The notes beneath the pieces are model-generated. The model made no database searches. It saw only the letters and a list, made by a program, of their open reading frames with translations, and had not been told where the DNA came from. A stretch of 64,000 nucleotides of DNA. It comes from Myxococcota bacterium (lineage in GTDB: Bacteria > Myxococcota_A > UBA9160 > UBA6930). A program made the translations under genes and the position numbers. Positions 34,286-42,398 of this stretch are shown one piece after another (position 1 is the first letter of the stretch; each line of letters opens with the position of its first letter). Location of the stretch: contig JANQFK010000076.1 of assembly GCA_028277885.1 (NCBI GenBank), positions 1-64,000 on the forward strand. The letters are read 5' to 3'.

Positions 34286-36676
34286 ATGACCGGCCCGCGC
34301 CGCCGCTTCGCCGCCCCCTTCCTCGCCCTCGTGCTGCTGGCGGGCCTCGCGCTCGGCGCGACCCAGTGCCCGCTCTTCGGCGACTTCCCCGCCTACGTCA
34401 CCATCGAGCTCGACAAGCTGCCGGGCGAGACCGACGAGGAGTTCGAGACCCGCGTGCGCCTCGCCTTCATCGACGCGCGCCCGGGCACGATCTTCCAGTT
34501 CGGCGAGGGCACCTACCGCTTCACCAACAGCCTGATCCTCGACACCTCCCACGTCACCGTCCGCGGCCGCGGCATGTACCGCACCATCCTGAGCTTCGCG
34601 GGCCAGGAGCGCGGCGCCGAGGGCCTGCTGGTGCGCGCGGATGCCTTCGTGCTCCAGAGCATCGGCATCGAGGACACCGGCGGCGACGGCGTGCGGGTCG
34701 AGGCCGCCGACGGCGTCGTCTTCGAGTACGCGCGGGTCGAGTGGACCCGCGGGCCCCACCCCGAGAACGGCGCCTACGGCGTCTACCCCGTGGCCAGCCA
34801 GAACGTGCTGGTCCAGAACTGCGTGGTGCGCGGCGCCCAGGACGCCGGCATCTACGTGGGTCAGTCCGACAACATCGTCGTGCGCAAGAACCTCGTCTAC
34901 GACAGCGTGGCGGGCATCGAGATCGAGAACTCCACCAAGGCCGACGTGACCCTCAACGAGCTGGTGGACAACACCGGCGGCATCCTGGTCTTCGACCTTC
35001 CCAACCTCCAGAAGCAGGGCGGCAACGGGACCCGGGTGTTCCGCAACTACGTCCACAACAACGACCAGCCCAACTTCGGCAGCGGCTTCGTCGCCAACGT
35101 CCCGGCCGGGACGGGCATCCTCATCGTCGCCAACGACGACATCGAGATCTTCGAGAACCTGATCTACGACAACAAGACCGTCGCCATCGCGGTGGTGGGC
35201 TTCGCGATCAGCTTCATCAGCTTCGACGACCCGCGCTACGACCCCTGGCCCGAGAAGATCAACATCCACGACAACGTGATCGTGGGCGGCGGCACCGCGC
35301 CCGACGGCCTGCTCGGCGGCGGCATCGCCGCCAAGTTCACCGCCTTCGGGGCCGAGATGCCCCAGATCGTCTGGGACGGCGACATCAACCCGATCTACGG
35401 CGACAGCCTGCCGCCGGACCTCCAGCTCTGCATCCTGGACAACGGCGACGCCACCTTCGGCAACTTCAACGGCCTGGGCCCGATCCCGCCCAGCAACGAC
35501 GTCACGCCGCACCTGTGCTCCCACCCCGCGCTGGCCCCGATCGTGCTGCGCAACCTGCCGCCGCGGCCCGAGCCCGAGGGCGGGTTCACCGAGGAGCAGA
35601 TCGCCGCGCTGTGCAACGCGCCGGGCAGCGGCCCCAACTGGGATGCCTTCGTGGTGGACTGCCCGAACCTGGGCGACTACCGGCTGTTCGAGGGCGGCGA
35701 CCCCACGGCCACGCCCCTGGGCGGCGGCCTCCCCTACGACCTCACCACCGCGCTCTTCTCCGACTACGCGAGCAAGTACCGGGTGGTCTTCCTGCCGCCC
35801 GCCGAGGCCGCGGGCTACCGGGCCGACGACACCCTCGAGTTCCCGGTGGGCACCATCATCGCCAAGACCTTCACCTTCCCCGACGACCTCGGGGACCCGG
35901 GGAGCCCCGAGACCGTGGTGGAGACGCGGCTGCTGATCCACCGCACCTCGGGCTGGGCCTCGCTGCCCTACATCTTCCCCGAGTCCGGCGGCGACGCCGT
36001 GCTGACCCGGGTGGGTGGATCGCGCACCGTCACCTTCGAGCACCCGGACCGCGGCACGATCACGACGGAGTACCAGATCCCCGACGTGAACCAGTGCGCG
36101 AGCTGCCACGACCGGGCGGGCCTGCCGGGCACGCCGCCCATCGGGCCGCGCCCCGACCTGCTGAACCGCGACTACGACTACGCGAGCGGCACCGCGAACC
36201 AGCTCCAGCACTGGGTGGACGTGGGCGCGCTCATGGACGCGCCGGCCGACGTCGCGAACGCGGCGCCCCGCACGCCGCCCTGGGACGACCCCGCCGCAGG
36301 CACCCTCGACGAGCGCGCCCGGGGCTACCTCGACATCAACTGCGCCCACTGCCACAGCGAGGTCGGGCGCGCGCGGACCACGGGGCTGTTCCTGGACCTC
36401 GCCCAGCCGCTCGACATCAACTACGGCATCTGCAAGATCCCGGTGGCGGCGGGCTCGGGCTCCGGCGGGCTCGACTTCAACATCGTGCCCGGCGTGCCGT
36501 CCCAGTCGATCATGGTGTTCCGGATGAACTCCCTCGAGGGCGGCATCCAGATGCCCGAGATCGCCAAGAGCCTGGTCCACACCGAGGCCATGCAGGACGT
36601 CGTCATCCCGTGGGTCGAGTCCCTGGGGCCGCTGTTCCCGGACGGCTGCCCGGACCTCGACGGCGGCGGCCCCTAG
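34286..36676 (+). CDS. Secreted parallel beta-helix / diheme cytochrome c fusion protein
   Basis: A 796-residue protein with a signal peptide (hydrophobic residues 8-24). Residues about 45-400 are a right-handed parallel beta-helix with coils such as NVLVQNCVVRGAQDAGIYVG and NIVVRKNLVYDSVAGIEIEN. From about residue 440 the sequence matches the SO2930-type diheme cytochrome c: heme motifs CASCH (Cys604, Cys607, His608) and CAHCH (Cys686, Cys689, His690), with Met756 (QMPEI) as a possible axial ligand. In other bacteria these are usually two adjacent genes; here one frame encodes both. GGGAGGAG precedes the ATG. Likely periplasmic or cell-surface electron transfer; partner unknown. Confidence 0.85.
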   Translation: MTGPRRRFAAPFLALVLLAGLALGATQCPLFGDFPAYVTIELDKLPGETDEEFETRVRLAFIDARPGTIFQFGEGTYRFTNSLILDTSHVTVRGRGMYRTILSFAGQERGAEGLLVRADAFVLQSIGIEDTGGDGVRVEAADGVVFEYARVEWTRGPHPENGAYGVYPVASQNVLVQNCVVRGAQDAGIYVGQSDNIVVRKNLVYDSVAGIEIENSTKADVTLNELVDNTGGILVFDLPNLQKQGGNGTRVFRNYVHNNDQPNFGSGFVANVPAGTGILIVANDDIEIFENLIYDNKTVAIAVVGFAISFISFDDPRYDPWPEKINIHDNVIVGGGTAPDGLLGGGIAAKFTAFGAEMPQIVWDGDINPIYGDSLPPDLQLCILDNGDATFGNFNGLGPIPPSNDVTPHLCSHPALAPIVLRNLPPRPEPEGGFTEEQIAALCNAPGSGPNWDAFVVDCPNLGDYRLFEGGDPTATPLGGGLPYDLTTALFSDYASKYRVVFLPPAEAAGYRADDTLEFPVGTIIAKTFTFPDDLGDPGSPETVVETRLLIHRTSGWASLPYIFPESGGDAVLTRVGGSRTVTFEHPDRGTITTEYQIPDVNQCASCHDRAGLPGTPPIGPRPDLLNRDYDYASGTANQLQHWVDVGALMDAPADVANAAPRTPPWDDPAAGTLDERARGYLDINCAHCHSEVGRARTTGLFLDLAQPLDINYGICKIPVAAGSGSGGLDFNIVPGVPSQSIMVFRMNSLEGGIQMPEIAKSLVHTEAMQDVVIPWVESLGPLFPDGCPDLDGGGP

Positions 36677-36688
36677 GCGCCCGGCGCG

Positions 36689-36964
36689 TCAGCGCCCGAG
36701 GATCACCCGGCAGATCTCGGAGACGTGGTCGAGGCGCGCCTCGAAGAGGTCGCCGTCGGGCGGCGCGCCGAAGCGCGGGGGCGTGCCGGCGAGGCCCGCG
36801 CGGGCCTCGAGCCAGCGCTCTGCCCCGGCGCTGAGGTTCTCGCGCCCCCGGGCCGCGGCCTCGCGGAGCGCCGCGGCCCAGGGCGCGCCGCCGCCGGGGG
36901 CGGCCGTCTCGAGCAGGTCGAGGCACTCCCGCAGGCAGCGCTGGAACTCGCCCGAGACGGACAC
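36689..36964 (-). CDS. Small hypothetical protein
   Basis: A 91-residue, mostly helical protein with no signal peptide or membrane segment. It has two cysteines near the N-terminus (RCLRECLDLLE) and the sequence LDHVSEICRVILGR at the C-terminus. The GTG start lies eight bases downstream of the stop of the GlsB-like gene, so they are likely co-transcribed. I do not recognise the family; high alanine, glutamate and arginine content fits real coding sequence with strong G/C third positions. Confidence 0.5.
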   Translation of the reverse strand: MSVSGEFQRCLRECLDLLETAAPGGGAPWAAALREAAARGRENLSAGAERWLEARAGLAGTPPRFGAPPDGDLFEARLDHVSEICRVILGR

Positions 36965-36972
36965 CCGCCGCC

Positions 36973-37230
36973 CTAGGCCTTCCTTCCGCGCACCTGGCGG
37001 TAGCCAAACAGCAGCAGCACGGCGCCGCCGGTCGCGGTCGCGATGCTGCCCAGGCTGAAGTCCGTGGCCGAGCCGAACCCGATCGCGGTGCCGATGAAGC
37101 CGCCCACGAAGGCGCCGGCGATGCCGAGCAGGATGGTCACCACGATCCCGCCCGGGTCGTCGCCGGGCATGATCAGCTTGCCGAGGGCTCCGGCGATGAG
37201 CCCGAGCAGGATCCAGGAGAGAATCGACAT
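36973..37230 (-). CDS. GlsB/YeaQ/YmgE family membrane protein
   Basis: An 85-residue transglycosylase-associated-type membrane protein with three hydrophobic helices. The family signature is clear: SWILLGLIAGALGKLIMPGDDPGG, then VVTILLGIAGAFVGGFIGTAIGFG, then a C-terminal helix ending GYRQVRGRKA. Members are small inner-membrane stress proteins with no known activity. GGAG lies about 10 bp before the ATG. It is divergent from the hendecad-repeat protein at 37452 across a 221-bp region in which no clear promoter box stands out. Confidence 0.88.
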   Translation of the reverse strand: MSILSWILLGLIAGALGKLIMPGDDPGGIVVTILLGIAGAFVGGFIGTAIGFGSATDFSLGSIATATGGAVLLLFGYRQVRGRKA

Positions 37231-37451
37231 GAGAGGTGCTCCTTCGCGGCGTCGAGCCCCTCCTCTCGCGCCGACGGAATCCAAACAGCCCGACGCGCGC
37301 GCGTCAAGCGCCCGGCCCGCATCCGCCCACCGGGACGGGGGCTTGGAGCCGCGCCTGCGGGCTGCCGAAGCCCCGTCCGCGCCCCCCGCGCAACCGATCC
37401 GGCCGGCCCGGGTTGGACTCCTCGAAACCCCGAATCGAGGAGAACACGGAG

Positions 37452-37892
37452 ATGGGCAAGACGACGATCCTGGGAGCCGCGATCCTGAGCATGGGCCTGG
37501 GCCTGGGGGCGACCGCGGCCTCCGCGGAGGGCGACGGCGACCGCTTCGACCGACGTGGCGACCGCATCGAGGAGCGGCTCGACCGCAAGGGCGACCGCGT
37601 GGAGCGACGCCTCGACAACAAGGGCGATCGCATCGACCGCCGGCTCGACCACAAGGGCGACCGGATCGACCGGCGCCTGGACCGGCGCTCCGACCGGGCC
37701 GCCGAGGCAGGCCGCGACGGCCTCGCGCGGCGGCTCGACCGCAAGGGCGATCGCATCGACCGGCGACTCGACAACCGGGGCGACCGCGTCGACCGCCGGC
37801 TCGACCGCAAGGGCAGCCGCGTGGACCGGCGCCTCGACCGCAAGGGCCAGCGCGCCGACCGGCGGCTGGATCGCGTCAGCCGTCGCCGCTAG
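37452..37892 (+). CDS. Secreted 11-residue-repeat (KGDRIDRRLDR) protein
   Basis: A 146-residue protein: a signal peptide (residues 1-25, ending ASA), then almost only repeats of an 11-residue unit near KGDRIDRRLDR, about eight copies, with one longer spacer (SDRAAEAGRDGLARRLDR) in the middle. The 11-residue period with alternating acid and base suggests a hendecad coiled-coil or a long amphipathic helix rich in salt bridges. It would act in the periplasm or outside the cell. GGAG precedes the ATG. The stop codon lies in the loop of a perfect 11-bp hairpin. Similar repeat proteins occur in proteobacteria without known function. Confidence 0.75.
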   Translation: MGKTTILGAAILSMGLGLGATAASAEGDGDRFDRRGDRIEERLDRKGDRVERRLDNKGDRIDRRLDHKGDRIDRRLDRRSDRAAEAGRDGLARRLDRKGDRIDRRLDNRGDRVDRRLDRKGSRVDRRLDRKGQRADRRLDRVSRRR

Positions 37893-37902
37893 GCGACGGC
37901 TG
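37877..37902 (+). terminator. 11-bp perfect hairpin spanning the repeat-protein stop codon
   Basis: CAGCCGTCGCC (37877-37887) and GGCGACGGCTG (37892-37902) pair fully with the loop GCTA, which contains the start of the TAG stop codon. It is the strongest hairpin near the gene and probably ends its transcript. Confidence 0.55.
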
Positions 37903-37968
37903 CAAGCGGGTCGGGCGCCGCTAGGCGACGGCTGCAAACGGGCCGGGCGCCGCCAGGCGGCGGGCCGC
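37889..37968. repeat. 32-bp tandem duplication after the repeat-protein gene
   Basis: A 32-bp unit starting CTAGGCGACGGCTGCAA is present at 37889-37920 and again at 37921-37952 with two differences (G to A, T to C). A third partial, degenerate copy starts at 37953. The first copy includes the stop codon and the right arm of the hairpin. Confidence 0.8.
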
Positions 37969-37990
37969 TTCGCGCGAGCGGGGGCGTTGG

Positions 37991-38524
37991 TCACGCTCCC
38001 GACCAACGTCCCCGCGAGATCGCGAAGTGCAGGGTCGGTCGGCCGTCGACCGGCCGCTCGCCTTCCGGCTCCATGCCGAGCCGCTCCAGCACCCGCACCG
38101 AGTCCGCGTTCGGCGTGTCCACCCGGCCGGCGACGCGCTCGACGCCGAGCTCCCCGAAGGCGTGGTCGAGGACGGCCCGGGAGGCCTCGCTCGCGTAGCC
38201 GCGGCCCCAGACCCCGGGCGCGAGCCCGTAGAGCAGCTCGATCTCGTCGCTCCCCTCCACGAAGCGCAGCCCGACGAAGCCCGCGAGCCCGCGAGCCCCC
38301 GCGGCCCGCTCGCGCAGGGTCCAGACCCCGAAGCCATGGGCGTCGAAGGAGCCGAGGCTCTCCTCGATCACCTGGGCGGCGCGCTCGCGCGGGATCGCCG
38401 CGTCGTCCCAGAGCCAGCGCCGCACGTCGGGGTCGGTCCACAGCCGGTGCAGGGCATCCAGGTCGTCCCAGTCGCTGGGCCGCAGCTCGAGGCGCTTCGT
38501 CCCGAGCCGGTGCGGCTCGCTCAC
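37991..38524 (-). CDS. GNAT family N-acetyltransferase (RimJ/RimL type)
   Basis: A 177-residue acetyltransferase. TKRLELRPSDWDDLDALHRLWTDPDVRRWLWDD starts the fold; the acetyl-CoA loop is GVWGRGYASEASRAVLDHAF, matching the Q/RxxGxG/A motif; and VERVAGRVDTPNADSVRVLERLGM completes it, in the pattern of RimJ/RimL-like enzymes that acetylate protein N-termini or small molecules. The GTG start overlaps the stop of the RidA gene by GTGA. Substrate unknown. Confidence 0.85.
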   Translation of the reverse strand: MSEPHRLGTKRLELRPSDWDDLDALHRLWTDPDVRRWLWDDAAIPRERAAQVIEESLGSFDAHGFGVWTLRERAAGARGLAGFVGLRFVEGSDEIELLYGLAPGVWGRGYASEASRAVLDHAFGELGVERVAGRVDTPNADSVRVLERLGMEPEGERPVDGRPTLHFAISRGRWSGA

Positions 38525-38940
38525 CGCGCGGGCTTCCAGGCGATCGCCTTCAGCTCCACGGCGAGCTTCGGGTCGGGCAGCTCGTCCACGGCGACGGTGG
38601 TGCGGGTGGGACCGCTCGCGTCGAAGTAGCGGTTCCAGGTCTCCACGAAGCCCCGGTAGGCCTCCATGTCGATCAGGAAGCAGGTCACGTCCACCACGTC
38701 CTCGAGCCCCGCGCCCTCGGTGTCGAGGATGGCGGCGAGGTTCACGATGGCGCGCTCGGTCTGCGCCCGGACGTCGAGGCGCAGCTCGCCGTCGGGGCCC
38801 GTCTCGGCGCCGGGCACCGAGTCGTCGGCCGCGCGGGCGCTCACGCCCGCTACGAACAGCAGGTCGCCCGCCCGTCGGATCGTCGCGTACTGGGAAAGGA
38901 CCGGATCGCCCTGGCGGTGCCCGCCGAGCCCCTCGCTCAC
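38521..38940 (-). CDS. RidA/YjgF/UK114 family protein
   Basis: A 139-residue Rid-superfamily protein. Characteristic stretches are SQYATIRRAGDLLFVAGVSAR, the middle TERAIVNLAAILDTEGAGLEDVVDVTCFLIDME, and the C-terminal GPTRTTVAVDELPDPKLAVELKAIAWKP. The arginine expected to bind the carboxylate of enamine/imine substrates is present (PTRTTV). It may deaminate reactive 2-aminoacrylate-like intermediates, or be a 2-aminomuconate-deaminase-type relative. A GTG start; it is coupled by overlap to the GNAT gene after it and divergent from the enoyl-CoA hydratase. Confidence 0.85.
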   Translation of the reverse strand: MSEGLGGHRQGDPVLSQYATIRRAGDLLFVAGVSARAADDSVPGAETGPDGELRLDVRAQTERAIVNLAAILDTEGAGLEDVVDVTCFLIDMEAYRGFVETWNRYFDASGPTRTTVAVDELPDPKLAVELKAIAWKPAR

Positions 38941-39042
38941 GCAGCCTCCCTCCCCACCCTCGCCGCAGGAGTCGCGCCAATGGTGTAGCCTGCCGGGCGG
39001 CTCCTGCCCATCCGACCCCGCTTCGATGCCGAGGGAGGCCCC

Positions 39043-39822
39043 GTGGAAACCGTCGATCTCGAGCGCAGCGACTCCGGCGTCGTGACCCTCACCCTGAACC
39101 GCCCGGCACGGAAGAACGCCATCGACTCCGTCATGTGGACCGAGCTGCTGACGGTCTTCCGCGAGGTGGCGCGCCGCGACGAGGACCGGGTGCTGGTGGT
39201 GACCGGCGCCGGCGACGGCTTCTGCAGCGGCGCCGACCTCGGCGACGACGACAACGTGGGGCCCCAGCGCCACCACCTGCGCAGCATGCACGAGGTGAAC
39301 GACGTCGCCCTGGCGCTGCGCCAGATCCCCAAGCCCGTGATCGCCAAGGTGAACGGCGTGGCGGCCGGCGCGGGGCTCAACCTCGCCCTGGGCTGCGACC
39401 TGATCGTGGCCTCGGAGAAGGCGCGCTTCTCGGAGATCTTCGCCCGGCGCGGCCTCAGCATCGACTTCGGCGGCTCCTGGCTGCTTCCGCGCCTGGTGGG
39501 CCTGCACAAGGCCAAGGAGCTGGCCCTGCTGGCCGAGGTGATCGATAGCAGGGAGGCCGAGCGCCTCGGCATCGTGAACCGGGTGGTGCCCGAGGAGAAG
39601 CTCGACGCCTTCGTGGACGACTGGGCCGAGCGCCTCGCCGCCGGGCCGCCCCTCGCCCTCACCATGACCAAGCGGCTGCTCGACGCGGGCCTGCTGTCGA
39701 GCTTCGAGGACGCGCTCCAGGCCGAGGGCCTGGCCCAGACGGTGAACTTCGGCTCCCACGACACCCGCGAGGCCATCGCCTCCTTCCTCCAGAAGCGCAC
39801 GCCCCGCTTCCACGGCAGGTAG
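39043..39822 (+). CDS. Enoyl-CoA hydratase/isomerase family protein
   Basis: A 259-residue crotonase-fold enzyme. The oxyanion-hole segments CSGADL (61-66) and GAGLNLALGCDLIVASEKARFSE (109-131) are intact, and the C-terminal AxxxTKRLLDAG helix follows. The residue usually acting as second glutamate is replaced by a IDFGGSWLLPR segment, common in non-canonical hydratases and isomerases, so the exact reaction is uncertain. GAGGGAGG precedes a GTG start. The thioesterase gene follows within nine bases, suggesting a two-gene acyl-CoA operon. Confidence 0.88.
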   Translation: METVDLERSDSGVVTLTLNRPARKNAIDSVMWTELLTVFREVARRDEDRVLVVTGAGDGFCSGADLGDDDNVGPQRHHLRSMHEVNDVALALRQIPKPVIAKVNGVAAGAGLNLALGCDLIVASEKARFSEIFARRGLSIDFGGSWLLPRLVGLHKAKELALLAEVIDSREAERLGIVNRVVPEEKLDAFVDDWAERLAAGPPLALTMTKRLLDAGLLSSFEDALQAEGLAQTVNFGSHDTREAIASFLQKRTPRFHGR

Positions 39823-39830
39823 GGCCCGCC

Positions 39831-40235
39831 GTGGCCGAAGGCGCGCGCACCGGCTGGCCCGAGAGCCTGGCCGACTACCTGGGCTGGGTGAGCTGCGGCG
39901 GCGGCGAGGGCGTGCGCCGCGCCAAGTTCGAGGTGCGGTCGGAGCACATCGCCCCCAACGGCTTCCTCCAGGCCTCGACGGTGGTCGCCCTGGCGGACAT
40001 GTGCTGCGCCGGCGGCACCATGGACTCGCTGCCCGAGGGTGCCAGCTTCACCACCGTGGAGCTCAAGATCAACCTGCTCGGCACGACGCGCGAGGGCACC
40101 GTGCGCTGCGAGGCGACCTGTCAGCACGCCGGCCGCACCACCCAGGTCTGGGACGCCGTCGTCACCAGCGAGAAGAGCGGCAAGACCATCGCGCTCTTCC
40201 GCTGCACCCAGCTGGTGCTCCAGCCGCGGGGCTAG
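39831..40235 (+). CDS. PaaI-type hotdog-fold thioesterase
   Basis: A 134-residue hotdog protein: FEVRSEHIAPNGFLQASTVVALADMCCAGGTMDSL places the catalytic helix, and FTTVELKINLLGTTREGTVRCEATCQHAGRTTQVWDAVV the beta sheet. Members hydrolyse acyl-CoA thioesters, for example phenylacetyl-CoA intermediates. The usual Asn/Asp for catalysis may be Asn43 (APNGFLQ). A GTG start nine bases after the hydratase stop shows that both are expressed together. Cytoplasmic. Confidence 0.85.
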   Translation: MAEGARTGWPESLADYLGWVSCGGGEGVRRAKFEVRSEHIAPNGFLQASTVVALADMCCAGGTMDSLPEGASFTTVELKINLLGTTREGTVRCEATCQHAGRTTQVWDAVVTSEKSGKTIALFRCTQLVLQPRG

Positions 40236-40251
40236 AGCCGGGGGGCGCGGC

Positions 40252-40641
40252 TCAGGAGTCCCCGCGCGCCCCGTCCACGCTCCAGAGGCCGCCGCCCTTG
40301 GCCGCGATGAACAGGAACACGAAGCAGTAGAGCGCCGCGAGCTCGCCCCTGTTCTCGAGCGGGAAGAGCGCCTGGGTGCCGTGGGCCATCCAATAGGCCG
40401 CCGCCATGAGGCCGCTGCACAGGAACGCCGACCAGCGCGTGAACAGGCCGATCATCACGAGGATGCCGCCCACCAGCTCGATGGGTCCCGCCACGTAGGT
40501 GATGTAGGCGGGCGAGCCTTCGCGCGCCGGGAGCGGGAAGCCGATCAGCTTCTGGCTGCCGTGCCACAGGAACAGCAGCCCGGTGACGATGCGCATCAGC
40601 GCATAGGTGTGGGCCTCGTAGGGTCGCATGAAGCCGGCCAT
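40252..40641 (-). CDS. DoxX family membrane protein
   Basis: A 129-residue protein with four hydrophobic helices. MRIVTGLLFLWHGSQKLIGF, GPIELVGGILVMIGLFTRWSAFLCSGLMAAAYWM and the C-terminal LYCFVFLFIAAKGGGLWSVDG are diagnostic for the DoxX/YphA group. Members occur in thiosulfate:quinone oxidoreductases and in oxidative-stress protein complexes, but most have no defined role. It converges with the hotdog thioesterase and lies 43 bp from the start of the next minus-strand gene. Confidence 0.85.
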   Translation of the reverse strand: MAGFMRPYEAHTYALMRIVTGLLFLWHGSQKLIGFPLPAREGSPAYITYVAGPIELVGGILVMIGLFTRWSAFLCSGLMAAAYWMAHGTQALFPLENRGELAALYCFVFLFIAAKGGGLWSVDGARGDS

Positions 40642-40684
40642 GGCTCCTCCTCGTCTGGGGTCGCGCGCGCCGGCTGCGAGCCTA

Positions 40685-41239
40685 TCACGCTCCGGGGCCG
40701 CCGGGGATGCCGAGCGCCCGCCCGACGAAGGCCCGAACCGCGGCGAGGCTCGGCTCGACGGCCACCGAGCCCGGCAGGCCGGGGATCTCGTCGCGGCGTT
40801 CGAGGTGTGCGACGAGCGGCCGCCCGTAGCGCAGCGCGAGCTCCACCTCGCTCGCCGTGCCCTCGCTCCCGGGGAGCGCCACCACCGCGTCGGCGCTCAG
40901 CACGTTCAGGTGGTTGCGCGACCCGGGCTGCGACCCCCGGGCGCCCCGCAGCGGCAGGTGGGTCTGGATGGGGATCTCCACCCAGGGGTTCGGGTAGCCG
41001 GGGGGCGGCCCGGCGCGCGGGTCCTCGCCGGCGCTCGGCAGGATGCCGATCGAGAGGCCGCGCCGCCCGGCCACCGCCACGAAGCCGCGGCTCACGGACG
41101 CCATCACGCCCCCGCCACCGCCGGTGACGAGGTGCACCCCCGCCCGGGCCAGCCAGGCGCCGAGGGGCGCCGAGCGCCCGGCTTGGGGCTCGCTGCCGCT
41201 GCCGATCACCGCCACGCGCGGAAGCCGGCTCACCTGCAT
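40685..41239 (-). CDS. SLOG/LOG-like Rossmann-fold protein (TIGR00725-type)
   Basis: A 184-residue nucleotide-binding protein. VAVIGSGSEP near the start, the glycine-rich LARAGVHLVTGGGGGVMASVSRGF, and the phosphate-binding LPGSEGTASEVELAL are those of the SLOG superfamily (lysine decarboxylase-like, cytokinin LOG, TIGR00725). The LOG motif PGGxGTxxE is changed to PGSEGTASE. It may bind a nucleotide or sugar-phosphate; activity is not predictable. GGAGGTG about 5 bp before the ATG fixes the start. Confidence 0.75.
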   Translation of the reverse strand: MQVSRLPRVAVIGSGSEPQAGRSAPLGAWLARAGVHLVTGGGGGVMASVSRGFVAVAGRRGLSIGILPSAGEDPRAGPPPGYPNPWVEIPIQTHLPLRGARGSQPGSRNHLNVLSADAVVALPGSEGTASEVELALRYGRPLVAHLERRDEIPGLPGSVAVEPSLAAVRAFVGRALGIPGGPGA

Positions 41240-41390
41240 CGCGCACCTCCAGAGGCCCGGGCGCGCCCACTCTAGCGGTCCGCGCCGGCCCGCCGGCACG
41301 CCACCGTGGCGAGGGGAATCGGCCCCTCAAGTCCCCGACGCCGGCTCGCCGATAGGCCCCCTGCGGGCCCCGGCCCGCCGGAGGGACCCC

Positions 41391-41783
41391 ATGAAGCGCT
41401 GGCTCGCCATCCTGCTGCTCGTCGCCCAGCTGCCGGCGGCGGCGATCGCCCAGAGCGACGCCGCCTCCCCGGATCCCGCCGCGGAGGAGTCGGAGGAGGC
41501 CGCCGCGGTGGTCGTCCCGCTACGCGAGGGCCGCGAGAAGCCGCGCAGCTGCAAGGTGATCGCCAAGCAGATCGCCCACTACGAGACCGTGGTCGAGGAG
41601 GCCAAGCGCCGGAAGAACCCGCTCTGGGAGAACGCCACCGAGATGCAGATCGACAACCTGCGGATGCAGCAGTTCCGCAAGTGTCCCGACGACGTGCCGC
41701 CGAGCGCCATGGAGCGCGTCGCCGAGCTGCTGAAGACCCTCGGCCGCGCGGCCCTCACCGCCTCGACCTTCGGCGCCTTCTAG
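41391..41783 (+). CDS. Secreted hypothetical protein
   Basis: A 130-residue protein with a signal peptide (residues 1-20, ending AIAQ), an acidic low-complexity linker (AAEESEEAAAV), and a C-terminal helical region containing two cysteines (PRSCKVIAKQIAHYETVVEEAKRRKN and QFRKCPDDVPP). The Cys pair may form a disulfide, which agrees with export. GGAGGG is 6 bp before the ATG. I do not recognise the family. It converges with the HCCA isomerase gene ten bases away. Confidence 0.6.
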   Translation: MKRWLAILLLVAQLPAAAIAQSDAASPDPAAEESEEAAAVVVPLREGREKPRSCKVIAKQIAHYETVVEEAKRRKNPLWENATEMQIDNLRMQQFRKCPDDVPPSAMERVAELLKTLGRAALTASTFGAF

Positions 41784-41792
41784 GAACGCCGC

Positions 41793-42398
41793 CTAGGAGC
41801 GGGCCGGCCCCAGCCGCGCCCAGGCGATCGCGTCGCCCAGGCGGTCGTTGCCCCAGAACAGCTCGTCCCCCACCACGAAGCTCGGCGCGCCGAACACCCC
41901 GAGCTCGCGTGCGCGCTCGGTCTGCTCGCGCAGGCGCTGCTTCGTCTCGGGGCTCGCGGCGGCGGCCAGCGTCGCCTCGGCGTCGGCGCCGACGGCGTGG
42001 AGGATGCCCGAGAGCGTCTCGGGCGCGGAGACGTCGAGGTCCTGGGCGAAGTTCGCCGCGAAGGTGGCGCGCACGAACTCGGGCAGCCACTCGCTGCCCA
42101 GCCCCACGCAGGCCACGCGGGCGGCCAGCAGCCCGTTGCGCGGGAACACCGAGGGCCGCTCGAACGCCAGGCCGTAGCCCTCGCAGAGCCGCTCCAGGTC
42201 GCGCCACATGTAGCGGCCCTTCGCCGGGTAAAGGTTGAAGGGCGAGTCCTTCCAGCCCTGCTCGGCGAAGATCGGACCCAGCAGGAACGGCTGCCAGCGG
42301 ACCTCCACGCCCGCCGCCTCCGCGACCGCGCCGATGCGCGACACCGACAGGTAGGAGTAGGTGCTGGCGAACTCGAACCAGAAGTCGATGGGCTTCAC
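41793..42398 (-). CDS. 2-hydroxychromene-2-carboxylate isomerase / DsbA-like protein
   Basis: A 201-residue protein with the DsbA fold of the HCCA isomerase family: IDFWFEFASTYSYLSVSRI places Ser12 where thioredoxins have their first cysteine, and there is no CxxC. GxxxPRNGLLAARVACVG and the C-terminal GVFGAPSFVVGDELFWGNDRL are typical. The enzyme uses glutathione to isomerise naphthalene-pathway or similar aromatic intermediates. Its ATG overlaps the stop of the HPGHG membrane-protein gene by ATGA. The context of GST and other redox genes nearby supports a glutathione-linked role. Confidence 0.85.
   Translation of the reverse strand: MKPIDFWFEFASTYSYLSVSRIGAVAEAAGVEVRWQPFLLGPIFAEQGWKDSPFNLYPAKGRYMWRDLERLCEGYGLAFERPSVFPRNGLLAARVACVGLGSEWLPEFVRATFAANFAQDLDVSAPETLSGILHAVGADAEATLAAAASPETKQRLREQTERARELGVFGAPSFVVGDELFWGNDRLGDAIAWARLGPARS

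Noticed and set aside
37540..37892. CRISPR-like regular repeats
   Set aside because: The repeats are 33 bp, contiguous and in frame, encoding 11-residue units of one protein; there are no spacers.
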